This document shows, piece by piece, positions 27,119-35,840 of a stretch of 64,000 bases of DNA. The translations under genes and the position numbers were made by a program. This stretch comes from Bacillota bacterium. Lineage in GTDB: Bacteria > Bacillota > Bacilli > Paenibacillales > NBRC-103111. The stretch spans positions 62,001-126,000 of the forward strand of contig JAEWIS010000021.1 of assembly GCA_023386955.1 (NCBI GenBank), given 5' to 3'. The stretch's first letter is position 1. Every line of letters begins with the position of its first letter. The notes beneath the pieces were generated by a model, which worked only from the letters and a program-made list of their open reading frames with translations, had not been told where the DNA came from and searched no databases.

Positions 27119-27309
27119 CGGTCATTCCTCCTTCCACTCCAGTATAGCGCGGGCTGTATGTGGGGAAGGGGGCCAACTCCAGCAGGTTTTTGGCGGGTTC
27201 ACAGCACTTCTTTGTGATCCGGGCGGCTCCCGCTCACAGCCGGAAGAGGAATAGCATTATTTTAAGGCGGGCGGCAAAATGATGCGGCTTACAAATGTTT
27301 CGCTCCTCC

Positions 27310-28662
27310 CTACCCGTCCTCTGCCTCTCCGCTGCGGCTGTCCCGGTACTCCGTGGGGGTAAGGCCGGTTACTTTCTTGAATACGCGGCTGAAATAATTG
27401 GGGTCATTGTAGCCCGCCAGATAACAGATTTCCTTCTGGCTGTAACCGCCCTGGGCCATCAGCTCCTTGGCCCTGCCAATCCGCAGGGAGGTCAGGTAGT
27501 CGATGAAGGTTTCGCCGGTCTGCTGCTTGAAGATTTTGCTGAAATAATACGCGTTGAGATGGACGTAATCCGCCGCCTTCTCCAGAGACAGCTCCTCGGT
27601 GTAATGAGCCCGGATAAAGGCCTTGGCCTTATCCATCAGGGTGGCGGTCTCCTCCTCCCGCTCCTGGCGGATGCGGGCCATCGCAGCCAGCACATAGCTG
27701 CGGTCCTCTCTGCGTGAGGCCTCCCCCTGCGGCTCCCCCTCATACAGCAGGCGCTCCTCCGACTTGAGATCGGCGAAGAAAACCGCCGGCCCTCCCGGTT
27801 GGGCCGCGCCGGAGGCAAATACCGCCTCGTAGTAGGAGCGGTGCCACCCGGCAGCACCCTCCTGCAGCGTACCGATGCCAAGCGAAACAGACAGCTCCAG
27901 CCGGGTCAGGGTATATTCCCTCAGCTGCTCCCCGAAGCGGCGGACGCCGATCATCCAGTCCGCCTCTTGCCCCTCCGGAGGCATCCGCAGGAACATGGCC
28001 AAATGGTGGTCCACCGGGGAGCTGGTGATGCCCTGCCCGAAGCCTGCCGCCATCCGCCGGAAGGCGTCGTAGAGCCGCCGCTCCGCAGCCTCCGGCACAG
28101 CGGGCATAGCGGCCACCACGGCCAGCCCCCGGTCCAGAGGGAAATCCAGCCAGTCCGGCGACGGGCTGCCCGGTCCTTCCGGACGGGAGCGCAGCATCAA
28201 GGACATGGCCAGCTCGCTCTCAGCCAGGGGCAGGAGCTGGGATACCCGGTCCTGCAGCAAAAGCTCCGCCGCCCGCTTCTGCTTCTCCCGGTCCAGCTCC
28301 TCCGTGAGCCGCTGGAGCAGCAGCACAATTTCCTCCTGGGAGGCGGGTTTGACGATGTACTCCTTCACTCCCAGGGACAACGCTTCTTTGGCATAGGAAA
28401 AATAATCGTAGGCGGTCACCATCACCAGCTTGGCCTCCGGCAGGAAGGAGCGGATTTCCCGAAGTGCCTCCAGTCCCTGAATTCCCGGCATGTTCACGTC
28501 CATAAAGATGATATGCGGACGCTCCTCCGCCGCCAGCTCAATGGCCCCCCGGCCGTTCTCCGCATGGGTGACAGTGAATCTGCCCGGCATCGATTTCCCG
28601 ATGATCCACTCCAGTCCTTCCCGCTCCAAAGGCTCGTCATCCGCGATGAGAAGACGGTACAT
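27310..28662 (-). CDS. yesN: YesN-type response regulator with AraC output domain
   Basis: 450 residues. The receiver domain starts MYRLLIADDEPLEREGLE with the acidic pair, the phosphoacceptor Asp in IIFMDVNMPG and the Lys in YIVKPAS. A middle region of about 200 residues is followed by an AraC double HTH (SLEKAADYVHLNAYYFSKIF and ICYLAGYNDPNYFSRVFKK). Phosphorylated by the adjacent kinase, it would activate sugar transport or use genes. The start at 28662 has AGGAGG eight bases upstream, and overlaps the kinase gene by 26 bp. The frame stays open upstream inside the kinase gene. Confidence 0.92.
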   Translation of the reverse strand: MYRLLIADDEPLEREGLEWIIGKSMPGRFTVTHAENGRGAIELAAEERPHIIFMDVNMPGIQGLEALREIRSFLPEAKLVMVTAYDYFSYAKEALSLGVKEYIVKPASQEEIVLLLQRLTEELDREKQKRAAELLLQDRVSQLLPLAESELAMSLMLRSRPEGPGSPSPDWLDFPLDRGLAVVAAMPAVPEAAERRLYDAFRRMAAGFGQGITSSPVDHHLAMFLRMPPEGQEADWMIGVRRFGEQLREYTLTRLELSVSLGIGTLQEGAAGWHRSYYEAVFASGAAQPGGPAVFFADLKSEERLLYEGEPQGEASRREDRSYVLAAMARIRQEREEETATLMDKAKAFIRAHYTEELSLEKAADYVHLNAYYFSKIFKQQTGETFIDYLTSLRIGRAKELMAQGGYSQKEICYLAGYNDPNYFSRVFKKVTGLTPTEYRDSRSGEAEDG

Positions 28663-30112
28663 GGGCATCCCCTCCTTCCATGATGCGCAGGTTCTCCACG
28701 GGGTCAGGCACCCGCATTCGGATCCGTGTGCCCTGTCCCGGCCCGCTGTCGATCTCCACCAGATCCTCCCGACCGCAGGCCAGCTCCAGCCGGCGGAACA
28801 CATTGCGGACTCCCATCCCCGTGGAGCCGCTGCCGGACGCAACAGGTCCGCCTCCCGGCTCCAGCAGCGCCGCCCGCCGTTCCGGGTCCATGCCCTGTCC
28901 GTTATCAGCGATTTCAATGACGGTATCGTTGCCGTCCCGCCGCAGCACAATTCTGATCTGTCCGCCGCTCTCCAGTCTTTCCACCCCATGGACAAAAGCA
29001 TTCTCCACCAAGGGCTGCAGCAAAAGCGGCGGAACCGGGGTGCTTAGCGCCTCCTCCTCCACCTGAAATTCCACCTGCACCCGGCCCCGGAAGCGGGCCT
29101 CTTGAATGCCCAGATAGGTGCGGACATGGGCCAGCTCCTCCCGCAGGGTAGTGGCCGCATCCAGACTGCGCAGATTGTAGCGCAGAAGCTGTGAAAGCTG
29201 GACGGTGAAGCCGCTGGTTTTATCCGCACCCTCCAGCAGGGCCATTTTGGACAGGGAATTTAAGGTGTTGAACAAAAAGTGGGGATTAATCTGGCTCTGC
29301 AGCGCCTGCAGCTCCAAGGTCTTCACCAGCCGCTCCTGCTCGGAGAGCCGCCGGTCCTTGGCAATGGACGCCCGCAGACCCTCCAGCATCTGACGGAAGG
29401 AGGCGGTCAGGGTGTCCAGCTCGCTGCCGGAACGGGCTTCTGGAAGCCGCGGCTCCAGATTGCCCGAGGACACCGCCTCCGCCGCCCGGACCAGCTGGTT
29501 CACCGGCTCCGTCACACTCCGGGACACCCAAATGGCCATGGCTACACTCAGCAGGGTGCCGATGGCAAACACCGCAATCCCCAGGCGGTTCAGCCGCTCA
29601 TTCTCCGCCTGGATGCCGGCGTACAAGGGACGGTATGCCGCCAGCTCCTGGCCGGCCAAACGCTGGCCGCCTTCCCGGATATAGCCGAGGGTGGTTTCCG
29701 CCTCCCGGTACCGATCCAAGGCGGCGGAGACCTGCCCCGACTGTGCAGCCCTCAAGCTGCCGCCGGCCTGCTCGCCCAGGGTGGCCAGCATACCGGCGTG
29801 GCCCTTCAGGGAGGCGGCGTATTCATGCCCGCCCGCCTGGCCCTCCAGGGAGCCGCGCAGCCGCTCCAGCTCCGCAAGGGCGATGCCCGCACGGGTTTCT
29901 TCTTCGGGTGCGGGGTGAATTAAATATTCGTTCAATGCAGTAATGCCGGCCTCTGCCGCCTGCACCGTCTCCTGATACAGCAGGAGCCGGTTCATCATCA
30001 GCCCGTACCCGTCCTGCACCAGCCGGCCGCTCTGAAACACCAGGAACAGCACCGCACTCATCATCGCGACCAATAGGGGAACCAGCACCAGAAGGCGCCG
30101 CCGGACCGTCAT
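28637..30112 (-). CDS. LytS/YesM-type sensor histidine kinase
   Basis: 491 residues. One N-terminal and one central membrane helix flank an extracellular helical sensor of about 150 residues. A HAMP linker (SRSVTEPVNQLVRAAEAVSSGNLEPRLPE) follows. The His-kinase module has the LytS/YesM phosphorylation site QSQINPHFLFNTLNSL and an ATP-binding domain with LVENAFVHG, DNGQGMD and GMGVRN. The start overlaps the end of the binding-protein gene by 4 bp (ATGA). The extracellular part probably contacts the anchored binding protein encoded just upstream. Confidence 0.93.
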   Translation of the reverse strand: MTVRRRLLVLVPLLVAMMSAVLFLVFQSGRLVQDGYGLMMNRLLLYQETVQAAEAGITALNEYLIHPAPEEETRAGIALAELERLRGSLEGQAGGHEYAASLKGHAGMLATLGEQAGGSLRAAQSGQVSAALDRYREAETTLGYIREGGQRLAGQELAAYRPLYAGIQAENERLNRLGIAVFAIGTLLSVAMAIWVSRSVTEPVNQLVRAAEAVSSGNLEPRLPEARSGSELDTLTASFRQMLEGLRASIAKDRRLSEQERLVKTLELQALQSQINPHFLFNTLNSLSKMALLEGADKTSGFTVQLSQLLRYNLRSLDAATTLREELAHVRTYLGIQEARFRGRVQVEFQVEEEALSTPVPPLLLQPLVENAFVHGVERLESGGQIRIVLRRDGNDTVIEIADNGQGMDPERRAALLEPGGGPVASGSGSTGMGVRNVFRRLELACGREDLVEIDSGPGQGTRIRMRVPDPVENLRIMEGGDAHVPSSHRG

Positions 30113-31107
30113 GAGCGGCCACCGCCCTTCGTCACAGCAGTCGGCGGCTCCTGAAGAATGCGGATCGGCGTATAGCGTTTCTCCGGCACCGGTTGGCCAT
30201 TCAGCCTGGCCTGGAGCAAAACCACCGCCTCCCGTCCCATCTGCCGCGGCTCCTGGACCACGGAGGCGCGGATCAGGCCCTGACTGATGGCTGCCACCGT
30301 GTCCGGCAGATCATCAAAGGCGAAGATCTCCGGCAGCTCCAAGGGCTGCCGCAGCCGCTCTGCAGCATCCAGGGCGCCCAGCCCGTCCAGAGAGCTGAAG
30401 CCCACGATAAAGCGGACCGGCGGCTCCATGGACAGGAAAACCTCCGCCTCATTGGCCGCCTGGAGCCGGGAAATGTCCGTCGTCCGGACTCCGGCTACGG
30501 TCAGCTCCGGATAACGGGCCAAGGCCCGGCGGAAACCCTCCACCCGCAGACGCTGGCTGTCGGCGCGGAGGGTACCCGCCAGGATGCCTACACGGCCCGC
30601 TCCCCCGGAGGCCTCCGCGACCAGCTCCGCCATGGCCGCTCCCGCCGCTTCATTGTCCGTTCCGGTGTAAGCAACCCGCCAGCTGTCCGGCTCATCCGCA
30701 TCCACCGCCACCACCGGAATGCCCTTCTCCGCCGCCTTGGAAACCAAAGCGCGGCTTCCGGGGTCCCCCGTCCCTTGAATCAGAATGCCATCCGCTCTTG
30801 AAGCGATAGCCTGATCCAGAAGACGGAGCTGCTCCTCCGGATTGATCCGGTACGGGCCGGTATATTCGATATCCATGCCGTATTCCTCCCCGGCGGCCCG
30901 CGCCCCCTCCTCTACCGCCCGCCAATACGGGTTGTCCAGCTCCTGGGACACCAGCACAATACGCTTGCGGGGGGCTTCACCGCCATGCGGAGCCAGCGGC
31001 TCCACCATATCCCGGATCCGGGCGGTGGACCGGAAGAAGAGACCCAGCGCCAGCGCAAAGCAAATAAACAGCACCAGCACGCCGATGCCCCATTTCCGCC
31101 CGTACAT
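30109..31107 (-). CDS. Membrane-anchored sugar-binding protein (XylFII-like sensor)
   Basis: 332 residues. An N-terminal uncleaved membrane helix (IGVLVLFICFALALGLFF) carries an outside type I periplasmic binding domain: KRIVLVSQELDNPYWRAVEEGARAAG, then ILIQGTGDPGSRALVSKAAEKGIPVVAVD and GTDNEAAGAAMAELV, with ribose/xylose-type contact residues. No lipobox and no ABC permease or ATPase gene is nearby, so it is a sensor rather than a transporter part, as XylFII of the XylFII-LytS-YesN system. First gene of three. GGAGG lies eight bases before the ATG at 31107. Confidence 0.85.
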   Translation of the reverse strand: MYGRKWGIGVLVLFICFALALGLFFRSTARIRDMVEPLAPHGGEAPRKRIVLVSQELDNPYWRAVEEGARAAGEEYGMDIEYTGPYRINPEEQLRLLDQAIASRADGILIQGTGDPGSRALVSKAAEKGIPVVAVDADEPDSWRVAYTGTDNEAAGAAMAELVAEASGGAGRVGILAGTLRADSQRLRVEGFRRALARYPELTVAGVRTTDISRLQAANEAEVFLSMEPPVRFIVGFSSLDGLGALDAAERLRQPLELPEIFAFDDLPDTVAAISQGLIRASVVQEPRQMGREAVVLLQARLNGQPVPEKRYTPIRILQEPPTAVTKGGGRS

Positions 31108-31325
31108 GGCCCCCACCTCCGCTTCAATTTGGTTATTGCTTACTATACCATAGAGGGGTGTCCGGTAAACGCACTTCGGATGGACAACGGTTTGTAAGCG
31201 TTTTATTAAGAAATTGTAAGGATACGCGAATATACGCGAGAAATAGACTGAAAATTCAAAACCATCGCCGGAAATGGCGGATTTCCGAGGTTTTCAATTC
31301 CGCCGGGATGGCTTATGATATAGAC

Positions 31326-31832
31326 ATCACCACAAAGGAAGCGAAAGTAATGAAAGCCAACCCGGCAAACGGCGAAACGGGTAAGGGACGTATCCCTAAC
31401 AGGAAAAGAGTGCGGCAGGGCTGGCAGCGGATGTAAAGCTGCATCTATCTCCCCTGAGAGGCTGTTTCCACAAACAGTAAAGCCTAAGGTTGGGAGCCGC
31501 GGACATTTTTTCGTAAACCTTCCGGAAGGGTGATGCAAGCACCGAGGGTTAAGCAAGCAAGTGCAATGCCTACGCAGGCCATCTGCGCAAGACATGGAGT
31601 TTTCGGTGGGCGAATCCGAATCCGTCAGAAACGGAGGAGCAAACAAGCACGTTGTATTTGAGTAAACCATCCTTATCCGGTTCAGGCAGTCAAGTGCCGC
31701 CGGCAGCAAGTGACCATCGAATTGACAGGCCATGTCAGTGGTATGGATTGTGAGGAGGAACGAATTCATTGCTTAGCCACAAGGACAAATAACCCCCTGC
31801 AGCATGGAGCTGAGGGGGTTATTTGTGTTTTC
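31326..31832 (+). ncRNA. Candidate long structured RNA, identity unknown
   Basis: Between weak promoter elements (TTTTCA and TATGAT, 17 bp apart, 31291-31319) and a strong terminator (31786-31832) lie many short stems: AGGGACGTATCCCT, GGCTGTTT/AAACAG, CCTTCCGGAAGG, GCAG/CTGC, CCGTCAGAAACGG and TGACAGGCCATGTCA. The 13-mer CCGAATCCGTCAG near 31615 resembles the 3' conserved part of ydaO (c-di-AMP) riboswitches as I remember it, but the other conserved half is not found. A strong GAGGAGGAA (31752-31760) precedes a seven-codon TTG frame running into the terminator stem, and AAAGGAAG precedes a 28-codon frame at 31350-31436. No plus-strand gene follows. It could be a diverged orphan riboswitch, a small RNA, or neither. 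Confidence 0.35.
31786..31832. terminator. Strong hairpin terminator
   Basis: CAAATAACCCCCT at 31786-31798 pairs perfectly with AGGGGGTTATTTG at 31813-31825, then GTGTTTT. It could end the candidate RNA on the plus strand and also the LLM oxidoreductase gene, which stops 34 bp away on the minus strand. Confidence 0.85.
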
Positions 31833-31866
31833 CGGAGGGAAACGCCGCCGCTTCCCCTCGTCTGCT

Positions 31867-32925
31867 TCAGTCCGCCTTCCCTTCCGCTTCCCAGCGGGTG
31901 ATCTCCTCCCGGACAATAGGCGCCACCTTGGTGCCCAAGAGCTCAATGGCGGTCATCACCTCATCATGGGGCATGGTGCCTAAGGGCAGATGCAGGAAGA
32001 AACGGGTGATGCCCACTTCCTTGCGCAGGGCGATGATCTTCCGGGCTACCGTCTCCGGGTCCCCCACATACAGCGCTCCCTCCGGACTGCGGGCATAATC
32101 ATACGCCGCCCGGTCATAATGGGGCCAGCCCCGCTCCCGGCCGATCACATTCATCGCCGCCTGGGTGGAGGGGAAGAAGGAATCGGCTGCCGCCTTATCC
32201 TCTGGGCCAACGAAGCCGTGGGAATGGGAGGCAATAGGCAGCTTGGCGGGATCGAAGCCCGCTTGGGCCGCCGCCTGCTTATACAGCTTCACCAGCGGGG
32301 CAAAACGGAAGGGGCTGCCTCCGATAATGGCCAGCACCAAGGGCAATCCCTGCATGCCTGCGCGGATGACCGACTCCGGATTGCCGCCGCTTCCGATCCA
32401 GACAGGAAGCGGATTCTGCACCGCCCGCGGGAAAATCTCCAACCCGGAAATGGCGGGGCGGTGTTTGCCGCTCCAATTGATTTTGCCGCCCCGGCAGATC
32501 TGCAGCAGCAGCTCCAGCTTCTCCTCGAACAGCTCGTCGTAATCCGCCAGGTTATAGCCGAACAGAGGGAAGGACTCAATAAAGGACCCCCGGCCAGCCA
32601 TAATCTCGGCTCTTCCTCCGGAGATGCCGTCCAGGGTGGCAAAATCCTGATACACCCGCACCGGATCATCGGAGGACAGCACCGTAACCGCACTGGTCAG
32701 CCGGATACGCTTGGTCCTCGCCGCTCCGGCAGCCAGCAGCACAGCCGGCGATGATGCGGCATAATCCTGGCGGTGATGCTCCCCGATGCCATACACATCC
32801 AGTCCCACTTGGTCCGCCAGCTCCATCTCCTCGACAACCTCCGCCAGCCGCTCCGCATGACTTTTTAATACCCCTGTTTTCACATCCGGGGTAGTTTCTA
32901 CGAATGTGCTGATCCCAATCTCCAC
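31867..32925 (-). CDS. LLM-class flavin-dependent oxidoreductase (luciferase-like)
   Basis: 352 residues of the bacterial luciferase-like TIM barrel: MEIGISTF at the start, YGIGEHHRQDYAASSP, RIRLTSAVTVLSSDDPVRVYQDFATLDGISGGRAEIMAGRG and PVWIGSGGNPESV. These enzymes use FMN supplied by a reductase to oxygenate or desulfonate small substrates; the substrate is unknown. The frame has an upstream ATG, but a GTG at 32925 has GGAGG seven bases before it and matches the family start, so it is used here. Confidence 0.9.
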   Translation of the reverse strand: MEIGISTFVETTPDVKTGVLKSHAERLAEVVEEMELADQVGLDVYGIGEHHRQDYAASSPAVLLAAGAARTKRIRLTSAVTVLSSDDPVRVYQDFATLDGISGGRAEIMAGRGSFIESFPLFGYNLADYDELFEEKLELLLQICRGGKINWSGKHRPAISGLEIFPRAVQNPLPVWIGSGGNPESVIRAGMQGLPLVLAIIGGSPFRFAPLVKLYKQAAAQAGFDPAKLPIASHSHGFVGPEDKAAADSFFPSTQAAMNVIGRERGWPHYDRAAYDYARSPEGALYVGDPETVARKIIALRKEVGITRFFLHLPLGTMPHDEVMTAIELLGTKVAPIVREEITRWEAEGKAD

Positions 32926-33308
32926 ACCTATTCCTCCCAAACGGCATAGAAGCCGAATTATTGTAAGTACCTTATTTTTAGTATGCACTATTTCTTCTGA
33001 TTTGGATAGCCGAAGTGATGCCTTCTCCTATAATTTATCCCAGCTTATAACGAATCTAACGGTATAACTGTCTAATTTGGCCAAAAAACGCCAAATTACT
33101 CTGATATCCTCCTAATAATCCATTAATTAGACGAATAATCTGCGATTTTATTACTAAATCGCCGACTATTATCGGTTTTATTTTCCAAGATGTGCCTGTT
33201 ATACTAAGTTATAACCATAAGAAGCATAATGCACCAAGCTTCCTTATAGCTGGTTATGGGAGTACATAAAGAGCAGGTAGAAACCATTTCGTGGAGGGAG
33301 ATATTCTG
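32926..33308. other. AT-rich intergenic region
   Basis: About 380 bp between divergent genes. It must carry both promoters. It contains one possible degenerate repeat box at 33048-33080 (TAACGAATCTAACGG then CTAATTTGG). No gene is seen. Confidence 0.5.
33048..33080. repeat. Possible single degenerate copy of the intergenic box
   Basis: CTAACGG at 33056 and CTAATTTGG at 33072-33080 are 25 bp overall, close to the 27-nt boxes found at 22360 and 54931. No second box at +50 bp and no inverted pair is convincing, so this may be a relic or chance. Confidence 0.35.
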
Positions 33309-34331
33309 ATGCAGCATTCTAATGTTAGAATTTCCGGAGTCGGCACGTACCATCCCCAGAACAAACTGACCAACGAAGTGATTTTTGAGCATTTCCGCAA
33401 GGTGGGCAAGGATGTGGAAAGCCTGTACAAGCATCTGGGCCGTGAGGAGCGTTATTACGCCGATCCGGGTGAAACCGCCATTACCATGGGCGTCATCGCC
33501 GCCAAACGGGCTCTGGAAGATGCCAACCTCTCTCCTGACCAGATTCAAATGATTGTGTTTGCCTCCGATACCCCGGAGTACCTGATTCCTACCAACGCCC
33601 TTCTGATCAGCAGGGAGCTGGAAACCAAAAACGCTCATATTGTGTACGACCTCAATGCCAACTGCACCGGTATGATTACCGCTATCGACCAGGTTTACCG
33701 CTACATGGACCATAAGAAGCTCCGTTATGCTCTTCTGGTGAGCAGTGTACATATTTCTCCCTGGTGCAATGAGGATGATGAGTTGTATTACGGGGCGTGG
33801 GGGGATTCCGGCGCAGCAGTAGTTCTGGAGCGTGTGGAAAGCGACGAACGCTTCGGTGTGATCGATTCCGAATTCTTCTCCGACAGCAGCTATTACCGCA
33901 TGACCACAATGCCGGACAGCGGCATGGCCCGCATCCATGACGAGTCCCTTCCCCTGGCTAAGCGCAAGGGCGGCTGGGAGCCGGTGGATTTCGACTTCCT
34001 GCCGGAAAAGTGGAACATCCTGATCCGTGAGCTGGCCCAGCGCAACGGCCTGGAGCTGAAGCAAATCGACCACATCATTTTCTCGCAATTCTCCATTTAT
34101 GCCATTAAGGAAGCCTTGAAAAACCTGGGTCTGGAGGATGATCCCCGGCTGTATACCTTTGTGGGGAACAAGTACGGCTATACCGGCCATACCAGCCCCA
34201 TCTTCGGACTGAGCCACGCCCTGCAAGACGGGAAAATCAAGGACGGGGACAATGTGGTTTTCATCTCCGCCGGAGCCGGATACATCATTTCCTCATTCCT
34301 GTACAAGTTTGACGGTGCGCTTCTGAAATAG
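33309..34331 (+). CDS. KAS III-like (FabH-fold) acyl transferase with altered active site
   Basis: 340 residues of the thiolase fold. The nucleophile Cys is present as C119 in DLNANCTGM. Where FabH has the catalytic His in a HQAN motif, this protein has FSQFS (Ser259), and where FabH has the Asn in GNTSAAS it has YGYTGHTS (Tyr291). Without these two residues decarboxylative condensation of malonyl-ACP is unlikely; relatives with such changes act as acyl transferases or form esters and amides. It is not in a fatty-acid operon. GGAGGGAG eight bases before the ATG at 33309 decides the start; a GTG at 33291 overlaps that site. A small STAS-like gene converges on it. Confidence 0.85.
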   Translation: MQHSNVRISGVGTYHPQNKLTNEVIFEHFRKVGKDVESLYKHLGREERYYADPGETAITMGVIAAKRALEDANLSPDQIQMIVFASDTPEYLIPTNALLISRELETKNAHIVYDLNANCTGMITAIDQVYRYMDHKKLRYALLVSSVHISPWCNEDDELYYGAWGDSGAAVVLERVESDERFGVIDSEFFSDSSYYRMTTMPDSGMARIHDESLPLAKRKGGWEPVDFDFLPEKWNILIRELAQRNGLELKQIDHIIFSQFSIYAIKEALKNLGLEDDPRLYTFVGNKYGYTGHTSPIFGLSHALQDGKIKDGDNVVFISAGAGYIISSFLYKFDGALLK

Positions 34332-34356
34332 GCCCTATTTCCTTCATACGATGCAT

Positions 34357-34402
34357 AAAAAAGCCCCGGCACGCATCACGGCGCCCCCGGGGCTTGTTAT
34401 TT
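34357..34402. terminator. Bidirectional terminator
   Basis: AAGCCCCGG at 34361-34369 pairs with CCGGGGCTT at 34387-34395, with A-rich sequence on one side and TTATTT on the other. It separates the converging KAS III-like and STAS-like genes. Confidence 0.85.
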
Positions 34403-34418
34403 CTGTTCGATTATTCTC

Positions 34419-34793
34419 TTACAGCTTCTTGAAATCTGCGATAGCGTCTTCCACGGAGCCGATCTTCACCAGCTCATTGTGATCGCCGGCCACCCGCTTG
34501 ATTTGGTTAGCCTGGATGCCCGAGCTCAGCTCAATCATGTATTTGGCCTTGAAGGGAGTGTTAGTGTACAAGGTCATAACCTCCTGAAGCAGCGGAACCA
34601 CATCGGCGGAAACAGTCTTAGCATCCTTACCGTCGATAATCAGCGCATATTCCTTGGTGTTCACCTTCTGGATAGCTTCCTTAAACTGACGGATAATTTC
34701 GGCAGCGTCCTCTACCTTAATAAAGCCGGAAGCCCGAGAAATAATGGTTTTTTCGGAAGTATTCAGCGCAACTCCGTAATTCTGGTTAGACAT
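34419..34793 (-). CDS. Small STAS/SpoIIAA-like protein of unknown function
   Basis: 124 residues, soluble. The pattern of strands and helices (GVALNTSEKTIISRASGFIKVEDAAEIIRQF, YALIIDGKDAKTVSADVVPLLQEV, KAKYMIELSSGIQANQIKRVAGD) resembles a SpoIIAA/STAS fold, but the Ser/Thr phosphorylation site of anti-sigma factor antagonists is not obvious. The function is unknown. GGAGAGATCATTA precedes the ATG at 34793. Its only close neighbour is the converging KAS III-like gene. Confidence 0.65.
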   Translation of the reverse strand: MSNQNYGVALNTSEKTIISRASGFIKVEDAAEIIRQFKEAIQKVNTKEYALIIDGKDAKTVSADVVPLLQEVMTLYTNTPFKAKYMIELSSGIQANQIKRVAGDHNELVKIGSVEDAIADFKKL

Positions 34794-34921
34794 TAATGAT
34801 CTCTCCATTCTGGATTATTATGGTGTGTATTAGGGCAATTTTCTACAATATATACCAAATAATTTGAAAAATCAAGCAGTATATTATCGAATTATGTAAG
34901 TATTTGAATATATATCAATGG

Positions 34922-34955
34922 AAAAAAGCCCCGAAGTCGTCAAGTTTCGGGACTT
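34922..34955 (-). terminator. Terminator of the metallopeptidase gene
   Basis: On the minus strand AAGTCCCGAAA pairs, with one mismatch, with TTCGGGGCTT and is followed by six T. It lies about 45 bases after the metallopeptidase stop codon. Confidence 0.75.
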
Positions 34956-35000
34956 GTGAAGTTTGTCATACCTAAAACAAGTCTTCCAGGACCTTACTGC

Positions 35001-35840
35001 TCAAAGCTCACCGGCGTTGAAGGTATCCCCACCCTCAATCGTGCCGCTTTCGTAGCCCTTCTGAAACCAGCGTTTGCGCTGCTCGGAGGTGCCGTGGGTG
35101 AAGCTGTCCGGGACCGCATAACCCTGGGCCTGCTTCTGCAGGGTATCATCGCCGATGGCATTGGCCGCCGTCAGCGCCTCATCAATATCCCCCGCCTCCA
35201 ACACCTCCATATCCTCTGCGTGATGGGCCCATACCCCGGCGAAGTAGTCTGCCTGCAGCTCCATTCTAACCTGCATCCGGTTATATTCGGTTTCATTCAG
35301 CTTCTGGCGCAGCGCGTCCATCTGGGCCGAGGTGCCCAGAAGAGTCTGCACATGGTGCCCAACCTCATGGGCCACCACATACGCCATGGCAAAATCGCCG
35401 GGGGCCTTGAAGGTCCGCTGCAGCTCCTCATAAAAGCTCAGGTCTATGTACAGCTTTTGATCACCTGGGCAGTAGAAAGGCCCTACCGCCGAAGTAGCCC
35501 GGCCGCAGGCTGAGCTTACGCTTCCGCTGTACAGCACCAGCACCGGGTCCTTGTATTGCATTCCCCGCTCCCGGAACAGCTCCTCCCAGACCTCCTCCGT
35601 GTCGGCCAGGACCACGGAAACAAATTGGGCCAGCTCCTCCTCCTGGGCCGTGCCCTGATAAGCCGATTGCTGGCTGGAGCTACCGGTCAGATTGCCCAGG
35701 ATATCCGCCGGATTGCCGCCCAGCAGGGTTACCAGCAGCAGGATCAGAATCCCGCCGATTCCGCCTCCCACCAGCGTCCCTCCGCCCATTCCCCGCCGGT
35801 CCTCCACATTGGCGCTGCCTCTTCTTCCGCTCCATTTCAT
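35001..35840 (-). CDS. Neutral zinc metallopeptidase (YpfJ/KPN_02809 family)
   Basis: 279 residues. A Gly-rich N-terminus (RRGMGGGTLVGGGIGG) leads into one membrane helix (ILILLLVTLLGG), and the rest is outside the cell. The zinc motif HEVGHH is seen in YVVAHEVGHHVQTLLG, with the further ligand region ELQADYFAGVWAHH; SSACGRATSAVGPFYCPGDQKLYID is the usual family segment with a Cys pair. The family is widespread; the physiological substrate is unknown. GGAGGAAGCAAA precedes the ATG. Single gene. Confidence 0.93.
   Translation of the reverse strand: MKWSGRRGSANVEDRRGMGGGTLVGGGIGGILILLLVTLLGGNPADILGNLTGSSSQQSAYQGTAQEEELAQFVSVVLADTEEVWEELFRERGMQYKDPVLVLYSGSVSSACGRATSAVGPFYCPGDQKLYIDLSFYEELQRTFKAPGDFAMAYVVAHEVGHHVQTLLGTSAQMDALRQKLNETEYNRMQVRMELQADYFAGVWAHHAEDMEVLEAGDIDEALTAANAIGDDTLQKQAQGYAVPDSFTHGTSEQRKRWFQKGYESGTIEGGDTFNAGEL

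Larger units (their letters stand above)
31108..31866. other. Long intergenic stretch with probable structured transcript
   Basis: About 760 bp without a recognised protein gene. The left part holds the promoter of the binding-protein gene (minus strand). The remainder is described in the entry for the candidate RNA at 31326-31832. A 187-codon minus-strand open frame (31206-31769) was rejected. Confidence 0.6.

Noticed and set aside
31370..31400. Possible c-di-GMP (GEMM-I) riboswitch
   Set aside because: GGCAAACGGCGAAACGGG resembles one part of the motif, but the conserved ACGCAAAGCC and receptor stem do not follow.
31350..31436. 28-codon reading frame with AAAGGAAG upstream
   Set aside because: Basic peptide without any likeness; kept only as a note within the candidate RNA.
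31206..31769. 187-codon minus-strand open frame
   Set aside because: Cys- and Pro-rich translation with no known domain, no good start signal, and it runs through the hairpin-rich region and antisense to a likely transcript.
33204..34226. 340-codon minus-strand open frame opposite the KAS III-like gene
   Set aside because: No domain is recognisable, and the plus-strand gene is clearly conserved with a good ribosome-binding site.
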